The notes: generated by a model from the letters alone, not told the origin. Counted from the first letter of the stretch, positions 23,409-33,733 are shown. The stretch is DNA of 64,000 bases from Alphaproteobacteria bacterium PA4 (GCA_002256005.1 NKIQ01000007.1:1-64000), one strand, 5' to 3'. Numbers and translations are program-made.

Positions 23409-26400
23409 ATGACGGACGTGATGCAAGCAGCGACAGTGCCGGCGGTGGCCAACAATGTGCGCAACCGCGGCGATTGGGATGCCATGCGCGCCGCCGTGCT
23501 CGCCGATCCCGGTGCCTTTCACGGCGCCATCGCCGCCCGCAACCTGCACTGGCTGGTGCCGCTCGCCGATGGCAGCAGCGCCTGGCTGAGCTTTGACGGC
23601 GCGCGCTGGAGCGGCTGGGATGCCGTCACCGCCGCGCCGGTGTCGCCCGATCTGCCCGCCGATTTCGCGCCCTGGTCGCGCGCCTTCAACGATGATGATG
23701 CACCGCATTTCCGCTGGTTCGATGGCGGCCGCACCAATTGCGCCTTCAACGAGCTCGATCGTCACGTGCTTGCCGGCCATGGCGCCGAAACCGCCTTCAT
23801 CTTCGAAGGCGACCGCTGGGACATGGCGCATGACAATGGCCGCGGTGCGCCCGTCGATTGCTATGGCGTCAGCCGCCGGCAATTGCTGCTGGAGGCCGCC
23901 AAATGCCAGGTGGCGCTGCAGACTCTGGGCCTGAAGCCCGGTGACCGCATCGCGCTCAACATGCCCAACATTCCGGCGCAGCTCTATTGGACCGAAGCGG
24001 CCAAGCGCATGGGCGTGCTCTACACGCCGGTGTTCGGCGGCTTTTCGGACAAGACGCTGTCCGATCGTATCCATGATGCCGGCGCCCGCATCGTCATCAC
24101 CGCCGATGGCGGCTATCGCATGGCGCAGATCGGAGCCTTCAAGACCGCCTATACCGATCCGGCGCTGGACAATTATGTGCCGGTGCAGGTGGCGTTGCAG
24201 CTGCTCGCCGACCGTCTGGGGCAGGGCGATCTCGGCCTCGATGCCGCCATCGCCACCAGCATCGCCGACACCGTCACCGCGACCTTGAAGGGTGAAGTCA
24301 CCGTCGAGCGCGGCGATGTCATGCGCGGCGTCGGCCGCGCACTCGCCGAACTCGGCAAGGCCGGCACCGTCGATTCGACCGCTTCGGCGCGCATCCGCAT
24401 CGCCGTCGCCGAAGCCCTTGTCAACACGCCGCCGCGTGTCGAGGCCGTGGTCGTCGCCCGCCACACCGGCCAGCCCGACATCGTCTGGCGCGACCGCGAC
24501 GTGTGGAGCCATGAACTGACCGACAAGGCACTGGCCGTGATCATTGCCAAGGCCGGCCTTGCCGATGAAGCGGCGCTGCACGCGCTGCCCGATGCCGACT
24601 TCGTCCGCGCGCTCTGGGCCGCGGCGCCGGTGCTCGCCGTCGATGCCGAATATCCGATGTTCTTCATCTACACCTCGGGTTCGACGGGCAAGCCCAAGGG
24701 CGTCGTGCACGTCCATGGCGGGTACGCCGCCGGCATCGCCGAAACCATGAAGGTGGCATTCGACGCCCGCGCCGGCGACACCATCTATGTCGTCGCCGAT
24801 CCGGGCTGGATCACCGGCCAGAGCTACATGATCTCCGCGCCGCTGCTGACGCGGGTGACGACGGTGATCGGCGAAGGCGCGCCGGTGTTCCCGCATTCGG
24901 GCCGCTTCGCCTCGATGATCGAGCGCCATGGCGTGACGATCTTCAAGGCCGGCGTCACCTTCCTGAAGGCGGTGATGACCGACCCGCAGAATCTGAAGGA
25001 CATCCAGGCCTATGACATGTCGGGCCTGCGCGTCGCCACCTTCTGCGCCGAACCCTGCTCGCCGCCGGTGCAAGCCTTCGGCATGGAGCATGTGACGTCG
25101 CAGTACATCAACAGCTATTGGGCGACCGAGCATGGTGGCATCGCCTGGACGCATTTCTATGGCAATGGCGATTTCCCGCTGGCCGCCGATGCCCGCACCT
25201 TCCCGCTGCCTTGGATCGTCGGCGATGTCTGGGTGGAGGATGAGACCGGCACCGCCGATGGCACCGCGCTGCTGACCCGGCCCAAGGGAGAGGGCGTCAA
25301 CTGGCGCCGCGCCGACATCGGCGAAAAGGGCGAGATCATCATCGCCGCGCCCTATCCCTATCTCGCCCGCACCGTTTGGGGCGATCCCGAGCATTTCAGC
25401 GTCAGCAACGGCAGTGTCGCCGCCGGCTGGAAGGGCGATGGCGGCCGCTGGGACAGCAATTACTGGCGGCGCTGGCAGGGCGTCTGGGCCTATACCCAGG
25501 GCGATTTCGCCGTGCGCCACGCCGATGAAGGCTTTTCGCTGCATGGCCGCTCCGATGACGTCATCAACGTCTCCGGTCACCGCATGGGCACCGAGGAAAT
25601 CGAAGGCGCCATCCTGCGCGACAAGCAGCTCGATCCGGATTCGCCGCTCGGCAATGTGCTGGTCGTCGGCGCGCCGCATCGCGAAAAGGGCCTGACCCCC
25701 ATCGCCTTCGTCACCGCCGCCCCCGGCCAGGTGCTGACCCGCGACGATTTCCGCCGCCTCTCCGATCTCGTCCGCCAGGAAAAGGGTGCGGTCGCCGTGC
25801 CCGGCGACTTCATCCTGGTCAGCCAGTTCCCCGAAACGCGCAGCGGCAAATATATGCGCCGCATGGTACGCGCGCTGGTGGAAGGCGGCGAGGTGGGTGA
25901 CGTCACGACGCTGCGCAACCCGGAAAGCCTTGACGAATTGTCGAAGGTGATTGCCGATTGGAAGCGCCGCCAGACCATGTCGGAAGACCAGCAGATCTTC
26001 GATCGCTATCGCTATTTCCGCATCCAGTACAATGATGTGGCACCGGGCCAGAAGGTGGCGACGGTGTTCGTCACCAACCCGCCGGTCAACGCGCTCAACG
26101 AACGCGCCATCGATGAACTGGTCATCGTCGTCGAGCATCTGTCGCGCCGCGACGATGTGGTGGCGGTGGTGTTCACCGGTGACGGCACGGCGAGCTTCGT
26201 CGCCGGCGCCGACATCCGCCAGTTCCTCGATGAAATCCACACCGTCGAGGAAGCGCGGGTGCTGCCCAACAACGCCCAGCTCGCCTTTGCCAAGATCGAA
26301 TCGATGGGCAAGCCGTGCGTCGCCGCCATCCAGGGTGTCGCGCTCGGCGGCGGGATGGAATTCGCGCTCGCCTGCCATTGGCGCGTCGCCGAAAGCCATG

Positions 26401-28895
26401 CCCGCTTCGGCCAGCCCGAAATCCGCCTGCGCCTGCTGCCCGGCTATGGCGGCACCCAGCGCCTGCCGCGCCTGCTCGCCGAAAAGCGCGGGCCGGAAGG
26501 CCTGCTCGACGCGCTGGAGCTGATCCTCGGCGGTCGCTCCATCGATGGTGAGGCCGCGCTCAACATCGGCCTCATCGAAACGCTGGCGACCGGCGCCGAT
26601 GATGCGCTCAGCCTTGCCCATGCCGCGGTGCGCGAATTCGTCCGCCATGGCGACAACAGCGCGCTCGGCCGCACCTGGAAGGAACGACGCAAGGCCGCCA
26701 AGACCGGCTGGCAGCACGCCGCGCATATCGATCTCGACGAGGCGCTGGCGGATGACTTCGTCCAGCGCATCCTGCGCCAGCTCGAATGGGCCGGTCGCGG
26801 CAAGGCCGGTGTGCGCGCCATCGACGCCATTCGCACCGGCTGGACCGACGGCATGGCCGCCGGGCTGGAGCGCGAGGCGCAGCTGTTCGCCGAAGCCGTG
26901 GTCGACCCCGACGGCGGCAAGACCGGCATCAAGGAGTTCATCGACAAGAAGAGCCCACCGCTGCCGGTGCGCCGCAATGGCGTCTATATCGACAGCGAGC
27001 ATGACGCGAAGGGCGAGCGCCTGATCGCCGCCGGCGACCTGCTGCCGGTCGGCGCGCCTTTCTTCCCCGGTGTCTCGGCGATCCCCGGCCATCAATATGC
27101 CTTCGGCATCGCCCGCGACGCCGAAACCGGTGCACCGCGCTTCGGCCAGCCGGCAACGCATGAGCGCGAGCTCATCGTGCCGGTGCCGGTGCCGGAACCC
27201 AATGAGGCGCTGGTCTATCTGCTGACGTCTGAAGTCAACTTCAACGATATCTGGGCCTTGACCGGGATTCCGGTGTCGCCGTTCGATGGCCATGAAGAGG
27301 ATATGCAGATCACCGGCTCCGGCGGTCTGGCGCTGATCGCCGCGCTGGGCAGCGAGGCGCGCAGCGAGGGCCGGCTGAAGGTCGGCGACATGGTGGCGGT
27401 CTATTCCGGCACGTCTGATTTGTTGAGTCCGGCCGCTGGCCGGGATCCGATGTTCGCGGACTTCTCGATCCAGGGCTATGAAACCAAATCCGGCAGCCAT
27501 GCCCAGTTCCTGACCGTGCAAGCGCCGCAGCTGCACGGTGTGCCGGGCGATCTGACGCTGGAACAGGCCGGTTCGTACATCCTCAACCTCGGCACCATCG
27601 TCCGCTGCCTGTTCACCACGCTGCAGATCGTCGGTGGCAAGACCATCTTCATCGAAGGCTCGGCGACCGGCACTGGTCTCGACGCGCTGAAATCGTCAAA
27701 GGCCAGCGGCCTCAACGTCACCGGCCTGGTGTCCAGCCCGGCGCGCGCCGAGTTCGTCAAGACGAAGGGCGCGGTGGGTGCCATCGACCGCACCGATGCG
27801 CGCTTCAAGGCGCTGTTCACCGCGGTGCCGGACGGTGTCGAGGCGTCGCGCGCCTGGGAAGCCGCCGGCGCGCCGCTGGTCGCCGAGTACAAGGCCCTGA
27901 ACAATGGCAAGCTCGCCGATTATGCCGTCAGCCACGCCGGTGAAACCGCCTTCCCGCGCAGCTTCCAGCTGCTCGCCGAGGGCGGTAAGCTGGCCTTCTA
28001 CGGCGCCTCCTCGGGCTATCATCTGAGCTTCATGGGCAAGCCTGGTGCCTCCACCGCGGAAGCCATGCTGCAAAAGGCCGGCGCCCGCGGCGGTGAAGCC
28101 ATCCTGATCTTCTACGGCCCCAATTCGACGGCGCTCGCCGATGAAACAGGTCTCGAGATGATCGAGGCAGCGCGCGGCATCGGCGCCCGCACCGTTGTCG
28201 TCACGACGACCGACGGCCAGCGCGAGTTCATCCTGTCGCTGGGCTTCGAGGATGCCGTCGCCGGCGTCGTCTCGCTGGAAGGCATCAAGCGCCGCGAAGG
28301 CGGCAATTTCGACTGGCCGGACACCATGCCGCGCCTGCCGGTCGCCCGCGAGAATATCGAGGCCTTCCGCGAGGCGGTGCGCGAATTCCAGGACAAGACG
28401 CTGAAGCCGTTCGGCAATGCCGTCGGCAAGCTGTTGCGTTCCCCCGACAATCCGCGCGGCGCGCCCGATATCGTTATTGAACGCGCTGGCCAGGATACGT
28501 TGGGGGTCACCACCGCGCTGGTCAAACCGTTCACCGGCCGCGTCGTCTATGCCGAGGACATGACCGGGCAGCGCTACAATTTCTACGCGCCGCAGGTGTG
28601 GACGCGGCAGCGCCGCATCATCATGCCGACCGCCGAAATTCTCGGCACCCACCTCTGCAACGCCTATGAGGTGACGCGCATGAACGACATGGTCGCCGCC
28701 GGCCTGCTCGATGTGACCGAGCCGACGGTGGTGCCATGGGACGGCCTGCCGGAAGCGCACCAGTCGATGTGGGACAACCGCCATTCCGGCGCGACCTATA
28801 TCGTCAACCATGCGCTGCCCGCCTCCGGCCTGCGTGGCCGCGAGGAATTGTTCGAAGCCTGGGCGGCCCAAGCCGCCGCCACCACCGCCAACTGA
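23409..28895 (+). CDS. pcs: Propionyl-CoA synthase, trifunctional
   Basis: 1828-residue fusion enzyme that converts 3-hydroxypropionate, CoA, ATP and NADPH to propionyl-CoA. Domain 1 (about 1-860) is an AMP-forming acyl-CoA synthetase: YTSGSTGKPKG begins at Tyr421, and the adenylation Lys814 is in ETRSGKYMRR. An insert near 250-335 is shared with the Chloroflexus enzyme. Domain 2 (about 870-1240) is a crotonase-type dehydratase: FVAGADIRQF, GVALGGGMEFA and catalytic-type Glu1004. Domain 3 (about 1250-1828) is a zinc-free MDR enoyl-CoA reductase with EGSATGTG at 1416-1423. Length and motifs match Pcs of Chloroflexus and Erythrobacter. In known Pcs the acrylyl-CoA intermediate stays in an internal chamber. 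The mcr ATG lies 11 bp after its stop codon. Confidence 0.95.
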   Translation: MTDVMQAATVPAVANNVRNRGDWDAMRAAVLADPGAFHGAIAARNLHWLVPLADGSSAWLSFDGARWSGWDAVTAAPVSPDLPADFAPWSRAFNDDDAPHFRWFDGGRTNCAFNELDRHVLAGHGAETAFIFEGDRWDMAHDNGRGAPVDCYGVSRRQLLLEAAKCQVALQTLGLKPGDRIALNMPNIPAQLYWTEAAKRMGVLYTPVFGGFSDKTLSDRIHDAGARIVITADGGYRMAQIGAFKTAYTDPALDNYVPVQVALQLLADRLGQGDLGLDAAIATSIADTVTATLKGEVTVERGDVMRGVGRALAELGKAGTVDSTASARIRIAVAEALVNTPPRVEAVVVARHTGQPDIVWRDRDVWSHELTDKALAVIIAKAGLADEAALHALPDADFVRALWAAAPVLAVDAEYPMFFIYTSGSTGKPKGVVHVHGGYAAGIAETMKVAFDARAGDTIYVVADPGWITGQSYMISAPLLTRVTTVIGEGAPVFPHSGRFASMIERHGVTIFKAGVTFLKAVMTDPQNLKDIQAYDMSGLRVATFCAEPCSPPVQAFGMEHVTSQYINSYWATEHGGIAWTHFYGNGDFPLAADARTFPLPWIVGDVWVEDETGTADGTALLTRPKGEGVNWRRADIGEKGEIIIAAPYPYLARTVWGDPEHFSVSNGSVAAGWKGDGGRWDSNYWRRWQGVWAYTQGDFAVRHADEGFSLHGRSDDVINVSGHRMGTEEIEGAILRDKQLDPDSPLGNVLVVGAPHREKGLTPIAFVTAAPGQVLTRDDFRRLSDLVRQEKGAVAVPGDFILVSQFPETRSGKYMRRMVRALVEGGEVGDVTTLRNPESLDELSKVIADWKRRQTMSEDQQIFDRYRYFRIQYNDVAPGQKVATVFVTNPPVNALNERAIDELVIVVEHLSRRDDVVAVVFTGDGTASFVAGADIRQFLDEIHTVEEARVLPNNAQLAFAKIESMGKPCVAAIQGVALGGGMEFALACHWRVAESHARFGQPEIRLRLLPGYGGTQRLPRLLAEKRGPEGLLDALELILGGRSIDGEAALNIGLIETLATGADDALSLAHAAVREFVRHGDNSALGRTWKERRKAAKTGWQHAAHIDLDEALADDFVQRILRQLEWAGRGKAGVRAIDAIRTGWTDGMAAGLEREAQLFAEAVVDPDGGKTGIKEFIDKKSPPLPVRRNGVYIDSEHDAKGERLIAAGDLLPVGAPFFPGVSAIPGHQYAFGIARDAETGAPRFGQPATHERELIVPVPVPEPNEALVYLLTSEVNFNDIWALTGIPVSPFDGHEEDMQITGSGGLALIAALGSEARSEGRLKVGDMVAVYSGTSDLLSPAAGRDPMFADFSIQGYETKSGSHAQFLTVQAPQLHGVPGDLTLEQAGSYILNLGTIVRCLFTTLQIVGGKTIFIEGSATGTGLDALKSSKASGLNVTGLVSSPARAEFVKTKGAVGAIDRTDARFKALFTAVPDGVEASRAWEAAGAPLVAEYKALNNGKLADYAVSHAGETAFPRSFQLLAEGGKLAFYGASSGYHLSFMGKPGASTAEAMLQKAGARGGEAILIFYGPNSTALADETGLEMIEAARGIGARTVVVTTTDGQREFILSLGFEDAVAGVVSLEGIKRREGGNFDWPDTMPRLPVARENIEAFREAVREFQDKTLKPFGNAVGKLLRSPDNPRGAPDIVIERAGQDTLGVTTALVKPFTGRVVYAEDMTGQRYNFYAPQVWTRQRRIIMPTAEILGTHLCNAYEVTRMNDMVAAGLLDVTEPTVVPWDGLPEAHQSMWDNRHSGATYIVNHALPASGLRGREELFEAWAAQAAATTAN

Positions 28896-28906
28896 GGGCC
28901 GATCCG

Positions 28907-31900
28907 ATGGCAAAGACCGACACCACCGCCGCGGCGGACACCGTTGCCGCGACCGGCCGCCTGGCCGACAAGGTGGCCTTGATCACCGGCGCCGCCGGCA
29001 ATCTGGGCCAGAACATCGCCCGGCGTTACCTGGCCGAAGGTGCCACCGTGGTGTTTTCGGGGCGTGACCGCGACCGCACCGACAAGGCGCGCGCCCAGGT
29101 CGTCAGCGACGCCGGCGTGCCGGACTCGCGCGCGTCCACCGTTGTCATCGACGGGGCGGACGCCGACAGCGTGCGCGCCGGCATTGCCGAGGTCGTCGCC
29201 CGCCACGGCCATATCGACATCCTCGTCAACAACGCCGGCTCGGCCGGGCCGAAGCAGCCGCTGGAGAATCTGCCGCTCAGCCAGGCCGATCTGAAGGCGC
29301 TGCAGGACGCCGGCAGCACCGACAGCGAAACCGTCGGCGATGCCGCGCGCAATATCATGGTCGTCGCCTGGAACATGGTGCGCGCTGCCGCCGCCTCGAT
29401 GGGTGAGGGTGGTTCGATCATCAACGTCTCGACCATCTTCAGCCGCACCGAATATTATGCCCGCGCCGCCTATACAGTGCCCAAGGCGGCGATGAACGCC
29501 ATGAGCCATGAGATGGCAGCCGAGCTGGGCGGCAAGGGCGTGCGCGTCAATCTGCTGTTCCCGGGCCCCATCGCCAGCGAGCGCATCCGCAACGTCTTTG
29601 CCGCCATGGACAATCTGCGCGGTGACGCGCCGGGCGCCACCGCCAATCACTTCTTCGACCTGATGGCGCTGGAACGCAGCGTCGATGGCGCCGAAAAGGC
29701 CAAGACCTTCCCGACGCCGGCCGATATCGCCAACACCTGCGTGTTTTTGGGCTCCGATGAATCGGCGGCGTTCAGCGGCCATAATTTCGAAGTGACACAC
29801 GGCATGGCGGTGCGCGAGGAATCGCGCTCCACCTATATCTCGCGTCCCACCATGCGCTCGATCGACGGCAATGGCCTGGGTGTGCTGGTCTCGGCCGGCT
29901 CGCAGGTCGATGATGCCATCGCGCTCGCCCGGGTGCAGGCCGATTGCGGCGCGGACGTGCTGCTCGGCTTCCATTCGAAAGCCGCCGCCGAAGATGCCGA
30001 AGCCAAGCTGGACGGCACGGCACGCATCCGCGTCTCGCACTTCGATCGCCACGACCATGTCCAGATGGACGAAGTGCTCGCCGATTTCACCGCCAGCGTC
30101 GTGCCGATCACCGGCGCGCTGATGCTGCCGACCCGCGCCGCCGGCTATTTCACCGGCAAGCTCGGCGATGCCAGCGATGCCCAGGTCGAACGCTTCGTCG
30201 ATGACGAGCTGGAGGCCAATATCGCCGTCGCCCGCACGCTCAGCCGCTATTGGCGCCGGCACGACGGCCTGTTGCAGGATCCGCGCTTCGTCTTCCTGTC
30301 GAACGGTGATGACGGCGCCGGCAATTATTACGCCAATGTGCTGCGTGCCGCGCTGGAGGAGCTCATCCGCATCTGGCGCGACGAAAGCGCCGTCGATGCG
30401 GCGCACGGCCGCCGCGACAAGCCGGAATGGGGCAACCAGATCGTCCGCTACACCAACAATGAAAGCGAGAGCCTGTCCTTCGCCGCCGGCCAGGCGGCGC
30501 GCATCCTGCTGAAGGAGCGCAAGATCAAGCCGATCAACCTCTATCTGCCCGAAAGCATCGGCGACGCCACCGGCGCCCGCAAGGCGATGGTCGGCACGTC
30601 CGAAAACATCACCGGGCTGCATCTGGGCAAGGTCGCGCTGATCACCGGCGGGTCCGCCGGCATCGGTGGCCAGGTCGCCCGCCTGCTGGCGCTGGCCGGT
30701 GCCAAGGTGATGATGGTCGCCCGCCGCGACAGCGAATTGTCGGCGGCGCGTGATCGCATTGTCGGCGAGCTGGAGGATATCGGCTTTTCGGGCGTCGAGC
30801 GCCGGGTGCGCACGCTCGCCAATGTCGATGTCGCCGACATGGCCAGCCTGAAACATGCCGTGGATGAAACCATCAAGGCGTTCGGGCGCATCGATTACCT
30901 CATCAACAACGCCGGGGTGTCGGGGGCCGAGGAAATGGCCGTCGACATGGATCTGAAGGCCTGGCGCAACACCCAGAACGCCAACCTCATCTCCAACTAT
31001 GCGCTGATGCACATGGTGGTGCCGATGATGAAGGCGCAAGGGTCGGGCTATATCCTGAACGTGTCGAGCTATTTCGGCGGCGAGAAGTTCCTCGCCGTCA
31101 GCTACCCGAACCGCACCGATTATGCCGTTTCGAAGGCCGGGCAGCGCGCCATGGTCGAATCGATGGCGCGGCACCTGGGGCCGGAAATCCAGATCAACGC
31201 CATCGCGCCCGGCCCGGTCGATGGCGATCGTCTCGCCGGCCTTGGCGGCAAGCCCGGCCTGTTCGAACGCCGCGGCCGCCTGATCCTCGAAAACAAGCGG
31301 CTGAACGCCGTGCACGCCGCCACCATCAAGGCCATCCGCCGTGGCGAAAGCGTCACCGCCATCCTTGCTCGCCTGTCGCGCAACGACACGGTGCAGCTGA
31401 GCCATGACAAGAGCGTGCCGGCCGAGCTGCGCGAACTGGCGCTGGCCTGCGCCCGCGAAGGCGATGAAAGCTGCTGCTGGGACCGCTATCTGCTGACCCC
31501 GGTGCTGGCTACCAAGCTCGTCAAGCGCCTCCGCCTCGGCGGCTATTTCCTCGGTACCGATTGGGCCGGCAAGCCCGATGACGGCTGGCTGCTGCGCGTG
31601 CCGCCGGATGACCAGCCCTGGTTGCCCGCCGCCCAGATCGGCCGCGAAGCCGCCAAGGTGCGCAACGGCGTGCTGTCGCAGCTGCATCTCGGCAAGATGC
31701 CGACCGAAACCGATGTGGCGCAGGCGACGGTGTTCTTCCTCGCCGATCGTGCTGTCTCGGGCGAAACCTTCATGCCATCGGGCGGCCTCAACGTCGAACG
31801 CTCGACCACCGAGCGCGAGCTGTTCGGCAGCCCCAAGCAGGAGCGGCTGGAGCAGATGGCCGGCAAGACGGTGTGGATGATCGGCGAACATCTCGTCGAT

Positions 31901-32575
31901 TATCTCGCCGAAAGCGCCCGCCAGTTCCTCGCCACCAATGTCGCGCGTATCGTGCTGTTCACGCACAGCGAAGCCGGCGCCAAGGCGCTGGTCGCCGCCA
32001 TCGGCGATGCGGGCAAGGGCCGGGTCGAAACCATTGCGGTCGGCGATGACATCGAAACCCATCTCGACAGCGCGCTGGTGCAATGGGGCCATCCGACGAC
32101 CATCGTTTCGACCCCGTTCAAGCCGCTGCCCGACAGCCTGTTCGATGGCGCCACGCCGCTGGATGGCGCCGGCTTCGGCGATGTCGTCGAAACCAACCTG
32201 ACCCATCATTTCCGCGTCGCCCGCAAGGTGTCGCTGTTCGATGGCTGCCAGCTGGTGCTGGTTTCGCCCGATGTGCCGATGGGTGGTAATGGCGGCGGCC
32301 CCGCGTTCGCGCTGGCCAATTTCGTCAAGACGACGCTGCACGCCTTCACCGCCACCATCGCGGTGGAGAATGAGCGGCTGGTCCATGACGTGCCGGTCAA
32401 CCAGATCAACCTGACGCGCCGGGTGCGTTCGGAAGAGCCGCGCAACCAGGCCGAGCATGAGGAAGAGGTCAAGCGCTTCGCCCGCGCCGTCCTGCTCGCC
32501 GGCGCGCCGCTGCCGGATGCCGAGGATTCACGCTATCGGGCGCGGGTCTATCGCGGCATGTCGATCACGGTGTGA
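28907..32575 (+). CDS. mcr: Malonyl-CoA reductase, bifunctional
   Basis: 1222-residue NADPH-dependent enzyme reducing malonyl-CoA to malonate semialdehyde and then to 3-hydroxypropionate. It consists of two tandem SDR-type halves. The N-terminal half has TGAAGNLG at 27-34 and Tyr189-Lys193 (YTVPK), and in the Chloroflexus enzyme this half reduces the semialdehyde. The C-terminal half has TGGSAGIGG from 580 and Tyr739-Lys743 (YAVSK), and acts first on malonyl-CoA. The C-terminus RGMSITV closely matches the Chloroflexus protein, which has 1220 residues. ATG 28907 follows the pcs stop by 11 bp, so the two should be cotranscribed. The product is the substrate of Pcs. Confidence 0.95.
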   Translation: MAKTDTTAAADTVAATGRLADKVALITGAAGNLGQNIARRYLAEGATVVFSGRDRDRTDKARAQVVSDAGVPDSRASTVVIDGADADSVRAGIAEVVARHGHIDILVNNAGSAGPKQPLENLPLSQADLKALQDAGSTDSETVGDAARNIMVVAWNMVRAAAASMGEGGSIINVSTIFSRTEYYARAAYTVPKAAMNAMSHEMAAELGGKGVRVNLLFPGPIASERIRNVFAAMDNLRGDAPGATANHFFDLMALERSVDGAEKAKTFPTPADIANTCVFLGSDESAAFSGHNFEVTHGMAVREESRSTYISRPTMRSIDGNGLGVLVSAGSQVDDAIALARVQADCGADVLLGFHSKAAAEDAEAKLDGTARIRVSHFDRHDHVQMDEVLADFTASVVPITGALMLPTRAAGYFTGKLGDASDAQVERFVDDELEANIAVARTLSRYWRRHDGLLQDPRFVFLSNGDDGAGNYYANVLRAALEELIRIWRDESAVDAAHGRRDKPEWGNQIVRYTNNESESLSFAAGQAARILLKERKIKPINLYLPESIGDATGARKAMVGTSENITGLHLGKVALITGGSAGIGGQVARLLALAGAKVMMVARRDSELSAARDRIVGELEDIGFSGVERRVRTLANVDVADMASLKHAVDETIKAFGRIDYLINNAGVSGAEEMAVDMDLKAWRNTQNANLISNYALMHMVVPMMKAQGSGYILNVSSYFGGEKFLAVSYPNRTDYAVSKAGQRAMVESMARHLGPEIQINAIAPGPVDGDRLAGLGGKPGLFERRGRLILENKRLNAVHAATIKAIRRGESVTAILARLSRNDTVQLSHDKSVPAELRELALACAREGDESCCWDRYLLTPVLATKLVKRLRLGGYFLGTDWAGKPDDGWLLRVPPDDQPWLPAAQIGREAAKVRNGVLSQLHLGKMPTETDVAQATVFFLADRAVSGETFMPSGGLNVERSTTERELFGSPKQERLEQMAGKTVWMIGEHLVDYLAESARQFLATNVARIVLFTHSEAGAKALVAAIGDAGKGRVETIAVGDDIETHLDSALVQWGHPTTIVSTPFKPLPDSLFDGATPLDGAGFGDVVETNLTHHFRVARKVSLFDGCQLVLVSPDVPMGGNGGGPAFALANFVKTTLHAFTATIAVENERLVHDVPVNQINLTRRVRSEEPRNQAEHEEEVKRFARAVLLAGAPLPDAEDSRYRARVYRGMSITV

Positions 32576-32583
32576 GGATGCCG

Positions 32584-32616
32584 GATCGCGGTGGCCGTAA
32601 GCCGGCCACCGCGATC
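32584..32616. terminator. 14-bp hairpin between mcr and the histidine kinase
   Basis: GATCGCGGTGGCCG at 32584-32597 and CGGCCACCGCGATC at 32603-32616 form a perfect 14-bp stem with a 5-nt loop. It sits between the convergent stops of mcr and the kinase gene and can serve both strands. It lacks T-tracts on either side. Confidence 0.6.
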
Positions 32617-33589
32617 AGGGCTTCAGCGGATCGGGCAGGGTGATCGTGCAGCTGAGACTGGTGGCGTGCAGGTTGCGGTCGACAGTGCCGCCGGTTTCCA
32701 TGGGCAGGATGCGATCGATGATGGTGGAACCAAAGCCGGCGGCTGCACTGGTCTTCACATGGGTCAGGCCCGTTTCCAGCCAGTCCAGTATCAGGCTGCC
32801 ATCATCGCCCAAACGCCAGCTGATGTGCAATCGCCCATTGCCCTGACTGAGCGCGCCATATTTGGCGGCGTTGGTCGCCAGTTCATGCAGGGCCATGCCC
32901 AGCGCCTGGGCGACACGGCTGGACAATGTGCAATCCGGGCCATCGATCACGGTCTGTTGCTGGCCGGCAAAGGGTTTCAATTCACTGTCGATCAGGGCGC
33001 GGAGGCCGAGCTTTTCCCAGCCGCCATTGACCAGCAGTTCATGGGTGCGCGCCATTGCCGAAATGCGCGGATCGAAATCGTTGAGGAAGTCGATCAGGTC
33101 ATCACTATGCCGTGCCGTGTGCCGGGCGATGGCGGAAATCTTGGTCATCAGATTGCGGACGCGATGATCATATTCCTGCGAGATCACGTCGCGCATGCGC
33201 TCGGCCGCCACTTCCGCCGTCACATCCTGGGCATATTGCAGAACGCCGTACACATGGCCGTCGGCGTCGTGCATCGGCGTGTGCATCACCGACCAATAGA
33301 CATCCTGGCGGCCCTTGCCCGGTCGTTCGATGGCATAGACGTTGCGGTCCATGCGGTTGCGTTCGCCGGCGAGGGCCTGGCGGAACGAGGCTTCAGTCGC
33401 TGCCTGGCGTTCGGGTGTGTCGGGGAAGACATCAAAGACATAGCGGCCGACAAGTTCGTCAAGCTGGCGGCCGGTGACGGCCAGATAGGCGTCATTGGCA
33501 ATGACGAACCGCATTTCGCCATCGAGCACCATGAACGGTGTCGGCATTGTCTCGAACAGCTTGGCGAAATCCAGCCCGGTCGACTTCAT
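32615..33589 (-). CDS. PAS-domain HWE-family sensor histidine kinase
   Basis: 324-residue soluble kinase with one PAS domain (about 9-125) and a C-terminal HWE-type kinase core. The phosphoacceptor His142 lies in EYDHRVRNLM, the N-box is HELATNAAKYGA, and a LDWLETG segment gives the W-x-E that defines the HWE group. There is no transmembrane segment, so it senses a cytoplasmic cue; there is no LOV-type Cys motif in the PAS core. No response regulator is encoded nearby. Orphan HWE kinases in alphaproteobacteria often feed the general stress response, which is possible here but not shown. Confidence 0.9.
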   Translation of the reverse strand: MKSTGLDFAKLFETMPTPFMVLDGEMRFVIANDAYLAVTGRQLDELVGRYVFDVFPDTPERQAATEASFRQALAGERNRMDRNVYAIERPGKGRQDVYWSVMHTPMHDADGHVYGVLQYAQDVTAEVAAERMRDVISQEYDHRVRNLMTKISAIARHTARHSDDLIDFLNDFDPRISAMARTHELLVNGGWEKLGLRALIDSELKPFAGQQQTVIDGPDCTLSSRVAQALGMALHELATNAAKYGALSQGNGRLHISWRLGDDGSLILDWLETGLTHVKTSAAAGFGSTIIDRILPMETGGTVDRNLHATSLSCTITLPDPLKP

Positions 33590-33696
33590 CGCTCGCCTCA
33601 GCCCTTGTCAGCGCGCAACGCGACATTTTGTCGTGCATAGCAAGTTTAGGGGCGGCCGCCAGCCGGGCCGGCTTCGGTTCGTCGTGTTTCCCGTGC

Positions 33697-33721
33697 AGCC
33701 GGTGCGGCATTGGCACCGGCT
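33697..33721 (-). terminator. Hairpin after the LLM monooxygenase gene
   Basis: AGCCGGTGC (33697-33705) and GCACCGGCT (33713-33721) pair perfectly across 7 nt, 12 bp past the LLM gene stop on the minus strand. There is no T-tract. It separates the LLM/AKR unit from the kinase gene. Confidence 0.5.
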
Positions 33722-33733
33722 CATGCCTGCGGC

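Noticed and set aside
23385..27536. 1383-codon open frame antisense to pcs
   Set aside because: Its product is rich in Arg, His, Gln and Gly with no domain, and it mirrors the strong third-position GC bias of pcs, whose own frame is fully supported by motifs.
28796..32458. 1220-codon open frame antisense to mcr
   Set aside because: Same reason: low-complexity His/Arg/Gln-rich product, no start signals, and every catalytic motif lies on the mcr strand.
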